Source: Stenotrophomonas raiganjensis (SeqCode) (GTDB lineage Bacteria; Pseudomonadota; Gammaproteobacteria; Xanthomonadales; Xanthomonadaceae). Taken from it: 17,511 nt of DNA. The notes beneath the pieces are model-generated. The model searched no databases, had not been told where the DNA came from, and saw nothing but the letters and a program-made list of their open reading frames with translations. Positions 1 through 8,980 of the stretch are shown here, piece by piece. Position 1 is the stretch's first letter; every line of letters begins with the position of its first letter. A program made the translations under genes and the position numbers. The stretch lies in contig NZ_JAUTXR010000091.1 of NCBI RefSeq assembly GCF_030658505.1, positions 1-17,511 of the forward strand. Direction: 5' to 3'.

Positions 1-1
1 C

Positions 2-217
<216 letters not shown>

Positions 218-256
218 ACTCCCTTTGGGAGTGTCCAAAAATACTTGACCACCACA
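218..256 (+). mobile_element. Right end / terminal inverted repeat of the IS3-family element (inferred)
   Basis: Directly after the transposase stop comes a short non-coding tail ending in tactTTGACCACCACA-type sequence, with CA at 255-256. Read on the other strand it starts TGTGGTGGTCAAG, which fits the 5'-TG...CA-3' termini of IS3-family elements. The exact boundary at 256 is inferred, because the left end and the target duplication are outside the window. Confidence 0.5.
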
Positions 257-364
257 GGTTTACGGCGTCCCCGCACTACCCACCCACCCGGCCAGCCCTC
301 AGCAATCCGGCTTTAGGCGACCAACCCAACCACCCACGAGGGGCGGCGCCGTTGGCTGGAAACG
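257..364. other. Intergenic gap between IS end and the rod operon
   Basis: These 108 bp lie downstream of the second rodA copy and hold no convincing gene. I see no clear hairpin with a T-run, so a terminator for the rod operon is not evident here. The minus strand has four GGG runs at 279-298 with loops of 1, 1 and 6 nt, a formal G-quadruplex motif. Confidence 0.5.
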
Positions 365-1468
365 CTACCCCCCGTGCACGGGCCGGTGCCCGCGTACCGC
401 CATCACCAACCCGATGCCGGCCAACAACGAGACCGCCGATGTCCCGCCATAGCTGATCAGCGGCATTGGAATGCCCACCACCGGCAGCAGGCCGGAAATC
501 ATCCCGCCATTCACCAGCACGTAGACAAAGAACGCCAACCCGAGGCTGCCAGCCAGCAACCGCGCATGTGTGTCTCGTGCATGCACTGCGATCCACAGGC
601 AGCGCCCGACCACGAACAGGTACAACGCGAACACGGTCGCCACGCCGATCCAGCCGAACTCCTCGGCCAGTACCGAGAACGCGAAGTCGGTGGTGTACTC
701 GGGCAGGAAATCCAGCGTGGCCTGGGTGCCCTGCCCCCAGCCACGCCCCTGCCAGCCACCGGAACCGATCGCGATGCGCGACTGCAGGATGTTCCACCCT
801 GTGCCGAGCGGGTCGGCCGCCGGGTCAAGGAACGTCAGCACTCTGTCCTTCTGGTACTGCCGCAACAGACCGAACCACGCCAACGGTGCAGCCACCGCCA
901 ATCCGGTCGCGCCGATGGCGACCCAGCCCCAGTGCAATCCGGCCAGCAACAGCGCGAACACGCCGCTGGCGGTGACCAGCGTGGCGGTGCCAAGATTGGG
1001 CTGCATCAGGATCAGTACTGCAGGCACGCCGATCAGCACCGCTGCCGTCAGCACCGTGCGCGGCGAAGGGGGCAACGACTGCCGATGCAGGTACCACGCC
1101 ATCATCAGCGGCAGGCTGAGCTTGAGCAGCTCGGAAGGCTGCAGGTAAAACACCCCCAGGTTGAGCCAGCGCTGCCCGTACTTGCCGGTGCCGATCACGT
1201 ACACCGCCATCAGCGGCAGCATCGACAACGCGTACAACGCTGGTGTCCACGCGCGCAGGCGCAGCAGCGACACCCGCGACAACAACCACATCGCGCCCAG
1301 GCCACCGGCAAAGCGTGCCGCCTGCCCGGCCACGGGGCCGGACACGCTGTGCAGCACCGCCAGGCCGGCGGCCATCAGGATCAACAGCGCGATGAGCAAC
1401 GGCAGGTCAATCGTGCGCACTGCCTCACGGCAGGCAGCAAGCATTCGTTTCCAGTCCACGTTGGCCAC
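365..1468 (-). CDS. Second RodA-like SEDS peptidoglycan glycosyltransferase (tandem paralogue)
   Basis: This 367-aa polytopic membrane protein belongs to the SEDS (FtsW/RodA/SpoVE) family, which polymerises lipid II into glycan strands at the inner membrane. It aligns end to end with the rodA directly upstream and shares long blocks such as PMPLISYGGTSAVSLLAG and FFVYVLVNGGMISGLLPVVG. The presumed catalytic Asp is D261 in EYTTDFAFSVLAEE, equivalent to D262 of E. coli RodA. Substitutions are spread evenly and the frame is intact, so it looks functional rather than decayed. The first start is a GTG at 1468 with no good Shine-Dalgarno. An ATG at 1444 (residue 9), preceded by GGAAACGA, is an equally good choice. 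It lies 87 bp after the first rodA and is last in the operon, next to an IS remnant. It is clearly RodA-type; its separate role is unknown. Confidence 0.9.
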   Translation of the reverse strand: MANVDWKRMLAACREAVRTIDLPLLIALLILMAAGLAVLHSVSGPVAGQAARFAGGLGAMWLLSRVSLLRLRAWTPALYALSMLPLMAVYVIGTGKYGQRWLNLGVFYLQPSELLKLSLPLMMAWYLHRQSLPPSPRTVLTAAVLIGVPAVLILMQPNLGTATLVTASGVFALLLAGLHWGWVAIGATGLAVAAPLAWFGLLRQYQKDRVLTFLDPAADPLGTGWNILQSRIAIGSGGWQGRGWGQGTQATLDFLPEYTTDFAFSVLAEEFGWIGVATVFALYLFVVGRCLWIAVHARDTHARLLAGSLGLAFFVYVLVNGGMISGLLPVVGIPMPLISYGGTSAVSLLAGIGLVMAVRGHRPVHGG

Positions 1469-1555
1469 GGTAGCAACGCGCGCTTGCGCGAAGCTGTCAC
1501 GGTGCTTCCGCTCTCCGCAGCCCAGCCATGCCCGGCGCCGGGTCGTCCCGTGGGG

Positions 1556-2668
1556 TCAGCCGTAACCGCCGTGCACCGGGTTGTGGCTGCGCACGGCCAT
1601 CACCAGCCCGAAGCCGGCCAGCAGCGATACGGCCGAAGTGCCGCCGTAGCTGATCAGCGGCATCGGCACGCCCACCACCGGCAGCAGGCCGGAAATCATC
1701 CCGCCGTTCACCAGCACATAGACGAAGAACGCCAGGCCGGTGGCCCCTGCCAGCAGGCGCGAGTAGGAGTCGCGCGACTGGCTGGCGATCCACAGGCAAC
1801 GCCCGATCACCACCAGGTACAGCGCCAGCACGGTGGCCACGCCGATCCAGCCGAACTCCTCGCTCAGCACCGAGAACGCGAAGTCGGTGGTCTGCTCGGG
1901 AATGAAGTTCAGGTGCGACTGCGAGCCCTCGCCCCAGCCCTTGCCATCGAAGCCGCCGGAACCGATCGCGATCTTCGACTGGATGATGTTCCAACCGGCG
2001 CCCAGTGCGTCCATCTCCGGGTCCAGGAACATCATGATGCGGTCCTTCTGGTACGGCCGCAGCAACCAGAACCAGGCCACCGGCGCGACCGCGGCCGCGC
2101 CGCCCACGCCCAACCCGACCCACCACCACGGCAGGCCGGCCAGCAGCAGCACGAACACGCCACTGGCGGCGATCAGCACGCCGGTACCGAAGTCCGGCTG
2201 CAGCATCACCAGGCCGGTGGGTACGCCGATGATGATCAAGGCCACGAGCACGGTATTGAAGCGCGGCGGCAACGGCATCCGGTGCAGGTACCAGGCCACC
2301 ATCATCGGCAGGCTCACTTTCAACAGCTCGGCCGGCTGCAGGTAGAAGAACTTCAGGTCCAGCCACTGCCGCCCATATTTACCGGTACCCAGCACGAACA
2401 CCGCCAGCAGCGGGATCATCGAGATCGCGTAGATCATCGGCGTGGCCGAGCGGATACGCAGGATCGGCACCCGCGAGATGCCCCACAGCGCGGCCATGCC
2501 CACCGCGAAACGCGCGCCCTGGGCCATCACCAGGCCGTCGCCACCGGCACTCTTCAGGGTCGCCAGGCCGATCACCATCAGCGCGCCCAGGGCCAGGCAC
2601 AACACCCAGTCCAGCGTGCTGAAGAAGCGGCGCAGCATGTCGCCGGCCCAGCGCAGGAACACTCTCAT
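1556..2668 (-). CDS. rodA: RodA (MrdB), rod-shape SEDS glycosyltransferase
   Basis: RodA is the SEDS-family peptidoglycan polymerase of the elongasome and works as a pair with PBP2. The 370-aa product is strongly hydrophobic with about ten predicted membrane segments. It carries GTGKYGRQWLDL (about 94-105), the QPAELLK block (111-117), YQKDRIMMFLDP (206-216) and the catalytic-loop motif EQTTDFAFSVLSEEFG. In that motif the Asp is residue 262, the same number as the essential Asp of E. coli RodA. It ends with the conserved PLISYGGTSAVSLLAGFGLV. Its ATG overlaps the mrdA stop in an ATGA, indicating translational coupling. Length matches the family. This copy, fused into the operon by overlaps, is the likely ancestral rodA. 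Confidence 0.96.
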   Translation of the reverse strand: MRVFLRWAGDMLRRFFSTLDWVLCLALGALMVIGLATLKSAGGDGLVMAQGARFAVGMAALWGISRVPILRIRSATPMIYAISMIPLLAVFVLGTGKYGRQWLDLKFFYLQPAELLKVSLPMMVAWYLHRMPLPPRFNTVLVALIIIGVPTGLVMLQPDFGTGVLIAASGVFVLLLAGLPWWWVGLGVGGAAAVAPVAWFWLLRPYQKDRIMMFLDPEMDALGAGWNIIQSKIAIGSGGFDGKGWGEGSQSHLNFIPEQTTDFAFSVLSEEFGWIGVATVLALYLVVIGRCLWIASQSRDSYSRLLAGATGLAFFVYVLVNGGMISGLLPVVGVPMPLISYGGTSAVSLLAGFGLVMAVRSHNPVHGGYG

Positions 2669-4740
2669 CGTGCGGGCTCCGCAACCGTCGGGCGTGGCGT
2701 GGCCGGCAGTGCGGCAGCGGCCGGCGTACCCGGCTGCGGCGCAGGGGCCGGTTCGGGGGCGGGGGCACCCACCTGCACCAGGTGTTCGCCCAGCTGCGCG
2801 GCCGCCAGATCACCGGCCTGGCGTGCGCCGGCGTCTTCGTTGTCGAACGCGGTGGCACCGATGGCGGTGGTACCACGCTCGCTGTCCAGCGGCTGCATGC
2901 CCTCAGGCATCTTGCCCAGCAGGTAGGCGTCGAACACCTTGCGGGCGATCGGCGCGGCGGCCGAGCCACCGTAGCCGCCGCCCTCCACCGCCACCGCGAT
3001 CGCGATCACCGGGTTTTCAACCGGCGCGAAACCGACGAACAGTGCGCGGTGGCGCAGGTGCATCGGCAGGCTCTTGGGGTTGACCGCAGCGGTGCCCTTG
3101 CGGCTGATGACCTGCGCGGTACCGGTCTTGCCGGCCATCACGTAAGGCGCACCGACGGCCACGCGCCAGCCGCTGCCGCCGGGCCGCATGGTCGCCATCA
3201 TGCCCTCGCGCACGGCCTGCACGTTGTTGGGGTTGGGGCTGACCGGCTTGCTCTCGCCGGGCGGCGTCGCCGTCCAGTCGCTGTCGAAGCCGTCGCGCTG
3301 CTGGATCACCAGGTGCGGGGTGCGCAGCTGGCCGTCGGCCAGGCCGCTGACGCCGCGCGCCAGCTGCAACGGGGTGACCTTCCAGTCACCCTGGCCGATG
3401 CTGATGTTGACCGTATCGCCGGGATACCAGGCTTCCTTGCGGCTCTTCCGCTTGTAGGCCGGCGACGGCAGGATGCCGCCGATCTCGCCGGTGAGGTCGA
3501 TGCCGGTCGGCTGGCCGAAGCCGTAGTACTCCATGTAGTGGTCGAAGCGCTCGATGCCCAGGTCCAGCGCCAGCTTGTAGTAATAGGTGTTGACCGATTC
3601 GGCGATGGACTTGCGCAGGTCGGTCCAGCCGTGGCCGCCACGGTGGGCGTCACCCCAGCCGCGCGAAGTTCCCGGCAGGTAGAACATGCCGGTGGACAGC
3701 ACCTTGTCTTCCGGGCGGCGCACGCCCGAGTCCAGGCCGGCCAGGCCGATCAGCGGCTTCAGCGTGGAACCGGGAGCGACACCACCGAGCACCAGGCGGT
3801 TGAACTGCGGCCGCGACGGGTTCTCGTTCAGCGCCTTGAAGTCGGCGTGGGAAATGCCGTTGACGAACAGGTTGGGGTCGTAGGACGGCAGGCTGACCAT
3901 CGCCAGCACCTCGCCGGTACGCGGGTCCATCGCCACTGCCGAGCCTTCCTGGTCGCCGAAGGCGGCCACCATCGCGCGCTGCAGGTCGGCGTCGATCGAC
4001 AGCCGCAGGTCGGCGCCGGACTGCGCGGCGACGCGGCCGATGGTGCGGATCGCACGGCCCTGCACGTTGGTCTCGACCTGCTCGTAGCCGACCTTGCCGC
4101 GCAGCTGCTGCTCGTAATAGCGCTCCAGGCCGGACTTGCCGATATGGGTCAGCGCGGCATTGCCTTCGCCCAGGATCTCCAGATCCTTGTCATCAACGCG
4201 GCCGACGTAGCCGATGATGTGCGCGAACAGATCGCCGTACGGGTAGCGCCGGGTCAGGTAGGGCTCGAGCTCGACGCCGGGGAAGCGCCAGCGATCGACA
4301 GCGAAGCGCGCCATCTCCTCGTCGCTCATGCGCAGCTTCAGCGTGACCGGCAGGAACTTGCGGCGCGCCTTGCGCGACTTGTTGAATGCTTCCAGCTCTT
4401 CCGGGCTGATGCTGATGATCTTCGCCAGCCCTTCCAGGGTGGCGTCCATGTCCTTGACCTTGTCCGGGGTCACGTCCAGGCGGAACGCCGGCACGTTTTC
4501 GGCCAGCAGGCGACCGTTGCGGTCGTAGATCATGCCGCGCCCGGGTACCACCGGCCGCGGCTTGATGCGGTTGGCTTCCGAGCGCGTGGCGTAGACGTCA
4601 TGGTCCAGCACCTGCAGCTTGAAGTACCAGCCGCCCAGGCCCAGCAGGCAGACCAGCACGCCCAGGAAACCCAGCGCCGCGCGGCGGCGGAACTGCTCGG
4701 CTTCAGCGTGCGGGTTCTTGACCTGGCGTCGCGGGATCAT
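2665..4740 (-). CDS. mrdA: Penicillin-binding protein 2 (PBP2), elongation transpeptidase
   Basis: PBP2 is the class B PBP that cross-links peptidoglycan during cell elongation. It has one N-terminal membrane anchor (about 22-42) and a periplasmic body. A dimerisation/pedestal domain starts at RPVVPGRGMIYDRNGRLLA (62-80). The transpeptidase domain carries the active-site STLK (S325), SVN (382-384) and KTGTAQ (538-543). The 691-aa length exceeds E. coli PBP2 (633 aa) because of a C-terminal Ala/Pro-rich tail from about 635 (APEPAPAPQPGTP). The ATG follows the mreD stop by 3 nt, and the stop overlaps the rodA start. It sits between MreD and RodA, its working partner, in the standard mre/mrd order. 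Confidence 0.97.
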   Translation of the reverse strand: MIPRRQVKNPHAEAEQFRRRAALGFLGVLVCLLGLGGWYFKLQVLDHDVYATRSEANRIKPRPVVPGRGMIYDRNGRLLAENVPAFRLDVTPDKVKDMDATLEGLAKIISISPEELEAFNKSRKARRKFLPVTLKLRMSDEEMARFAVDRWRFPGVELEPYLTRRYPYGDLFAHIIGYVGRVDDKDLEILGEGNAALTHIGKSGLERYYEQQLRGKVGYEQVETNVQGRAIRTIGRVAAQSGADLRLSIDADLQRAMVAAFGDQEGSAVAMDPRTGEVLAMVSLPSYDPNLFVNGISHADFKALNENPSRPQFNRLVLGGVAPGSTLKPLIGLAGLDSGVRRPEDKVLSTGMFYLPGTSRGWGDAHRGGHGWTDLRKSIAESVNTYYYKLALDLGIERFDHYMEYYGFGQPTGIDLTGEIGGILPSPAYKRKSRKEAWYPGDTVNISIGQGDWKVTPLQLARGVSGLADGQLRTPHLVIQQRDGFDSDWTATPPGESKPVSPNPNNVQAVREGMMATMRPGGSGWRVAVGAPYVMAGKTGTAQVISRKGTAAVNPKSLPMHLRHRALFVGFAPVENPVIAIAVAVEGGGYGGSAAAPIARKVFDAYLLGKMPEGMQPLDSERGTTAIGATAFDNEDAGARQAGDLAAAQLGEHLVQVGAPAPEPAPAPQPGTPAAAALPATPRPTVAEPAR

Positions 4741-4743
4741 GGC

Positions 4744-5229
4744 TCAGCGCCCGCGCTTGCCGAAGCGCACCGCATCCAGCAGCACGAACACCAGCGGCCA
4801 CAGGCCCATGCCCAGCAGGGGTGCCCACCAGTACGACCACGGCAGGGTCGGCTCATCCACCACGATGTGGACCAGCGCGCTGACGATGCGGTCGTTGAAC
4901 AACAGGCCGCCGATCGCCAGCATCTGCTGCGACATGGGGAAGAATCGGATGCGGGCACGGAAACGCTGCAGGATGAAAGCCAGCATCACCAGCCGCAGCG
5001 ACTGTTCGCCCAGCACGCCTCCGTACAGCAGATCGGCCACCACGCCGCTGGCGAAGGCGATGCCCAGACCGACGCGCTCCGGCGCTTCGATCACCCAGTA
5101 GGCCAGCACCAGTGCCAGCCAGTACGGGCGCAGCGGCTGCAGCAGCGCCGGCAACGGCAGCAGGCCGAGCAGCAGGGCCACCACCAGGCTGGCCGGCAGC
5201 ACCCACGGGTTGTCGCGCAGGCGGCTCAT
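4744..5229 (-). CDS. mreD: Rod shape-determining membrane protein MreD
   Basis: This 161-aa integral membrane protein has about five hydrophobic segments, for example VLPASLVVALLLGLLPLPAL near the N terminus and LLGMGLWPLVFVLLDAV near the C terminus. Size, topology and position between mreC and mrdA identify it as MreD, the small membrane component that links MreC to the elongasome. YWVIEAPERVGLGIAFASGVVADLLYG is typical of the family, with its G-x-x-x-D-x-L-x-G turn. The start codon overlaps the mreC stop (ATGA) and the stop is 3 nt before mrdA, so it is translated within the operon. Confidence 0.93.
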   Translation of the reverse strand: MSRLRDNPWVLPASLVVALLLGLLPLPALLQPLRPYWLALVLAYWVIEAPERVGLGIAFASGVVADLLYGGVLGEQSLRLVMLAFILQRFRARIRFFPMSQQMLAIGGLLFNDRIVSALVHIVVDEPTLPWSYWWAPLLGMGLWPLVFVLLDAVRFGKRGR

Positions 5230-6326
5230 CGCTGGGCCTCCGGCGTGGTCGGTTGCCGTCCAGCGGCCGGCACTACCGGAGCAGCAGGATCAAGGGAGGA
5301 TGCGGGGGCCACCGTCGGCGTCGCAGACGGAGCGGGTGACCGGCCCACAGCCGGTGCAGGCGTTGCCGGCGCGGTGGTGGCCGGCGTGGCTGCAGCAGGC
5401 GCGGCTCCCGCAGGCACGGTGACGCCGGTGGCCGGGCCACCCGGAGTGGTTTCTTTCAGCTGCAGGCGCAGTTCCGGCGGAATGCGGATCGCCGCACCGG
5501 GACGCAGCAGCAGCACGTCACGGCCACGGTCGAGCTGGGCCGCCGGCTTCAGTTCGCCGACCAGGAAGGCGTGGGTGTCGTCCGGGCGCAGGCCGGTGAT
5601 GGTGCCGACCGGGAAGCCGGCCGGGAAACGCCCGCCGAGGCCGGAGGTGACGATCTCATCGCCCACTTCCACGCCGGCACTGAGCGGAATGTCGCGCAGC
5701 TCCAGCGTGTCGCCGCGGCCGTAGACGATCAGGCGCACGCCATTGCGGGCCACGGTAACCGGCACCGCGTGGTCGGGGTCGGTCAGCAGCAGCACGGTGG
5801 AAGTGCCGCCAGTGACGCTGATCACCTGGCCCATCAGGCCACCTGCGTCGATCACCGCCTGGCCGACGTGCACGCCCTCGCGGCTGCCGGCGTCGAGCAC
5901 CAGGCGCTGCTTCACCGGATCCAGGTCGATGTCCAGGATCGGTGCCAGCTGCACATCCAGGCCACTGCGCTCGGCCACGTTCAGTAGTTCGCGCAGCTGG
6001 GCGTTGTCCAGCGCAGCGGTCTGCAGGCGGGTCAGGCGCGCGTTGGCCAGCAGCAGCTGGTTGCGCAGTTCCCGGTTCTCGGTCACCAGCTGGGTATGGC
6101 TGGCGGCGGAATCCTTGACCTGGTTGCCGAGCTTGCCGGGCAGGCCAGCCAGTGCCCACACCGGCTGCACCAGACTGTTGGCCTGCTCGCGCAGGCGCGC
6201 CAGCCAGCCGGCCTGGTCGTCAAGCACGATCAGGGTGATGGCCAATGCGAGATAAGCCAGCAACCGCAGGGGGCTGGCGGCATCACCGGATCGGGAGGCG
6301 ACGGGAGGACCGGCGTAGGGCGGCAC
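5226..6326 (-). CDS. mreC: Rod shape-determining protein MreC
   Basis: MreC is the periplasmic scaffold that binds PBP2 and activates RodA-PBP2. The 366-aa product has a short cytoplasmic N terminus, one membrane anchor (about 20-36), and a coiled coil (about 70-118, QLVTENRELRNQLLLANARL). Two beta-barrel lobes follow; the core motifs include LVLDAGSREGVHVGQAVID (142-160) and IVTSGLGGRFPAGFPVG (225-241). From about residue 293 the tail is low-complexity Pro/Ala/Thr. Residues 351-358 (VVPAAGRQ) are encoded by a GTAG REP hairpin with a single mismatch in its stem, so the 3' end of the gene may have grown by, or been overwritten with, a REP. The stop overlaps mreD. A 121-nt gap with a hairpin separates it from mreB. 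Confidence 0.95.
   Translation of the reverse strand: MPPYAGPPVASRSGDAASPLRLLAYLALAITLIVLDDQAGWLARLREQANSLVQPVWALAGLPGKLGNQVKDSAASHTQLVTENRELRNQLLLANARLTRLQTAALDNAQLRELLNVAERSGLDVQLAPILDIDLDPVKQRLVLDAGSREGVHVGQAVIDAGGLMGQVISVTGGTSTVLLLTDPDHAVPVTVARNGVRLIVYGRGDTLELRDIPLSAGVEVGDEIVTSGLGGRFPAGFPVGTITGLRPDDTHAFLVGELKPAAQLDRGRDVLLLRPGAAIRIPPELRLQLKETTPGGPATGVTVPAGAAPAAATPATTAPATPAPAVGRSPAPSATPTVAPASSLDPAAPVVPAAGRQPTTPEAQR
5254..5276 (-). repeat. GTAG/SMAG REP element inside the mreC coding sequence
   Basis: On the minus strand this reads GTAG, TGCCGGCC, GCT, GGACGGCA: a GTAG head and an 8-bp stem with one mismatch. It matches the intergenic element at 8842-8864 except for that base. It is in frame in mreC and encodes residues 351-358, eight residues before the C-terminal end. 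Confidence 0.75.
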
Positions 6327-6383
6327 GGCAACGATTCAACTGGCAGGAGGCGGAAGGGAAACACGCGGGCGCCCCGCCGGTGC

Positions 6384-6406
6384 CGGCCCGCCATCGCGGC
6401 GGGCCG
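6384..6406 (-). terminator. Stem-loop between mreB and mreC (possible attenuator)
   Basis: A perfect GC-rich stem, GGCCCGCC / GGCGGGCC plus one more closing pair around a 5-nt loop, lies in the 121-bp gap after the mreB stop. No T-run follows in the transcribed direction, so it is probably not a full intrinsic terminator. It could lower mreCD-mrdA-rodA expression relative to mreB or protect the mreB 3' end. That role is inference. Confidence 0.4.
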
Positions 6407-6447
6407 CACCCCGGAAGGGCGCGGCGGGCAGGAACGGCCGGGACGGC

Positions 6448-7764
<1,317 letters not shown>

Positions 7765-7777
7765 TAGGCTTACATCG
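7765..7777 (+). promoter_or_regulatory. Kinase start context without Shine-Dalgarno; possible leaderless start
   Basis: The bases before the kinase ATG (TAGGCTTACATCG) hold no AGGAG-like site. TAGGCT at 7765-7770 could be a -10 box, which would place transcription start at or next to the ATG. No matching -35 box is evident, so this is tentative. Confidence 0.2.
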
Positions 7778-8716
7778 ATGTCCGCTCTGATCTGTGGTTC
7801 TCTTGCCTTCGACACCATCATGGTGTTCCCGGACCAGTTCAAGAATCACATCCTGCCGGACAAGGTGCACATCCTGAACGTGTCGTTCCTGGTGCCGCGC
7901 ATGCGCCGCGAGTTCGGCGGCTGCGCCGGCAACATCGCCTACAACCTGCACCTGCTCGGCGGCCAGCCGATCCCGATGGGCACCGTGGGTTCGGACTTCG
8001 GCCCGTACCGCGAGTACTTCGACGGCCTGGGCATCGACCTGTCGCGCGTGCGCGTGATCGATGAGCTGTTCACCCCGCAGGCGTTCATCACCACCGACCA
8101 CGACAACAACCAGATCACCGCCTTCCACCCGGGCGCGATGATGCGCTCCTACGAGAACCACGTGCGCGGCGTGCCGGGCGTGACCCTGGGCCTGGTCGGC
8201 CCGGACGGCCGCGAGGGCATGATCCAGAACGCGCAGGAATTCCACGAAGACGGCATTCCGTTCATCTTCGATCCGGGCCAGGCCATGCCGCTGTTCAACG
8301 GCCCCGAGCTGCGTGCCTTCATCGAGCAGGCCGACTACGTGGTGGTCAACGACTACGAGTCGAACCTGCTGCAGGAACGCACCGGCTGGGACGAAAAGGA
8401 GATCGTCAGCCGGGTCAAGGCCTACATCACCACCCGCGGCCCGAAGGGCGCGGTCATCCACACCCCGGAAAAGAGCTACGACATTCCGCCGGCGCACGAG
8501 CGCCGCGTGGTCGACCCGACCGGCTGTGGCGATGCCTTCCGCGCCGGCCTGATCTACGGCATCCAGAAGGGCTACGACTGGCTGACCATCGGCCGCATGG
8601 GCAACCTGATGGGCGCACTGAAGGTCGAGCACCCGGGCACCCAGAACCAGCGTTTCACCTTCGACGAGTTCAACGAGCAGTTCAAGCAGCAGTTCGGTTA
8701 CGCGCTGGGCGCGTAA
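7778..8716 (+). CDS. PfkB-family carbohydrate/nucleoside kinase (adenosine kinase-like)
   Basis: This 312-aa cytoplasmic kinase of the PfkB/ribokinase fold transfers phosphate from ATP to a sugar or nucleoside hydroxyl. It shows the substrate-side motif FGGCAGNIAYNLHLLGG (46-62) and the C-terminal PfkB signature VVDPTGCGDAFRAGLIYG (244-261). D252 of GCGD is the expected catalytic base. The sequence NDYE (191-194) is the usual N-x-x-E Mg/phosphate motif. Length is typical. Xanthomonad relatives are often annotated as adenosine kinase, but the substrate cannot be read from sequence; nucleosides and ribose-like sugars are both possible. It is a single gene, divergent from mreB, followed by a strong terminator. 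No Shine-Dalgarno precedes the ATG. Confidence 0.92.
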   Translation: MSALICGSLAFDTIMVFPDQFKNHILPDKVHILNVSFLVPRMRREFGGCAGNIAYNLHLLGGQPIPMGTVGSDFGPYREYFDGLGIDLSRVRVIDELFTPQAFITTDHDNNQITAFHPGAMMRSYENHVRGVPGVTLGLVGPDGREGMIQNAQEFHEDGIPFIFDPGQAMPLFNGPELRAFIEQADYVVVNDYESNLLQERTGWDEKEIVSRVKAYITTRGPKGAVIHTPEKSYDIPPAHERRVVDPTGCGDAFRAGLIYGIQKGYDWLTIGRMGNLMGALKVEHPGTQNQRFTFDEFNEQFKQQFGYALGA

Positions 8717-8761
8717 GCCGAACTGCCCGCGCATTCCGCCTTATCCCCGCGCCTTCGGCGC

Positions 8762-8787
8762 GCCCCCTTGAACGACAAGGGGGCTTT
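8762..8787 (+). terminator. Rho-independent terminator of the PfkB kinase gene
   Basis: A perfect 9-bp stem GCCCCCTTG / CAAGGGGGC with loop AACGA is followed by TTT, 46 nt after the stop codon. A smaller CGCGCC-TTC-GGCGCG hairpin at 8748-8762 abuts it. Confidence 0.8.
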
Positions 8788-8841
8788 CCACCCGATGCGC
8801 TGCTGGGAATGCTGTTGGTGGGTGTCGACCTGGGTCGACAC

Positions 8842-8864
8842 TGCCGGCCAGCGGCCGGCACTAC
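8842..8864 (-). repeat. GTAG/SMAG REP element
   Basis: On the minus strand this is GTAG followed by a perfect stem TGCCGGCC-GCT-GGCCGGCA. It is the near-identical relative of the copy embedded in mreC and of the degenerate copy at 10434-10456. Confidence 0.85.
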
Positions 8865-8897
8865 CGGAACTTCCGACCGACACGTTGCCTGCTCTCT

Positions 8898-8976
8898 GTA
8901 GAGCCGAGCCCATGCTCGGCTTGCGCGCGCCAGCACGCTCTGACCGCAGAGCAGCCGAGCGTGGGCTCGGCTCTAC
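8898..8976. repeat. Inverted pair of GTAG REPs (REPIN/BIME-like)
   Basis: The left unit (8898-8921) is GTAG-AGCCGAGC-CCAT-GCTCGGCT. The right unit (8953-8976) is its inverted counterpart, AGCCGAGC-GTGG-GCTCGGCT-CTAC. The 31-bp centre differs. Two head-out GTAG units in inverted orientation form the REPIN arrangement typical of elements mobilised by RAYT enzymes. It lies between the convergent kinase and HAD gene ends. Confidence 0.88.
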
Positions 8977-8980
8977 ACGG

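Noticed and set aside
1531..1542. Perfect 12-bp palindrome CCCGGCGCCGGG between the rodA copies
   Set aside because: It has no loop and no T-run. Such palindromes are common by chance at this GC content, so it was not called a terminator or REP.
374..2926. 850-codon plus-strand open frame over the rodA pair
   Set aside because: It is antisense to two clear rodA genes. It is rich in Gln, His, Arg and Ala with no motif, as expected from the complement of GC-rich coding DNA.
2782..5724. 980-codon plus-strand open frame over mrdA, mreD and mreC
   Set aside because: It is antisense to three recognised genes with overlapping starts and stops, and its composition is that of a GC-rich shadow frame.
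8842..8976. Possible CRISPR-like repeat cluster
   Set aside because: The units are few, inverted and palindromic with GTAG heads, and there are no regularly spaced direct repeats. They are REP/REPIN elements.
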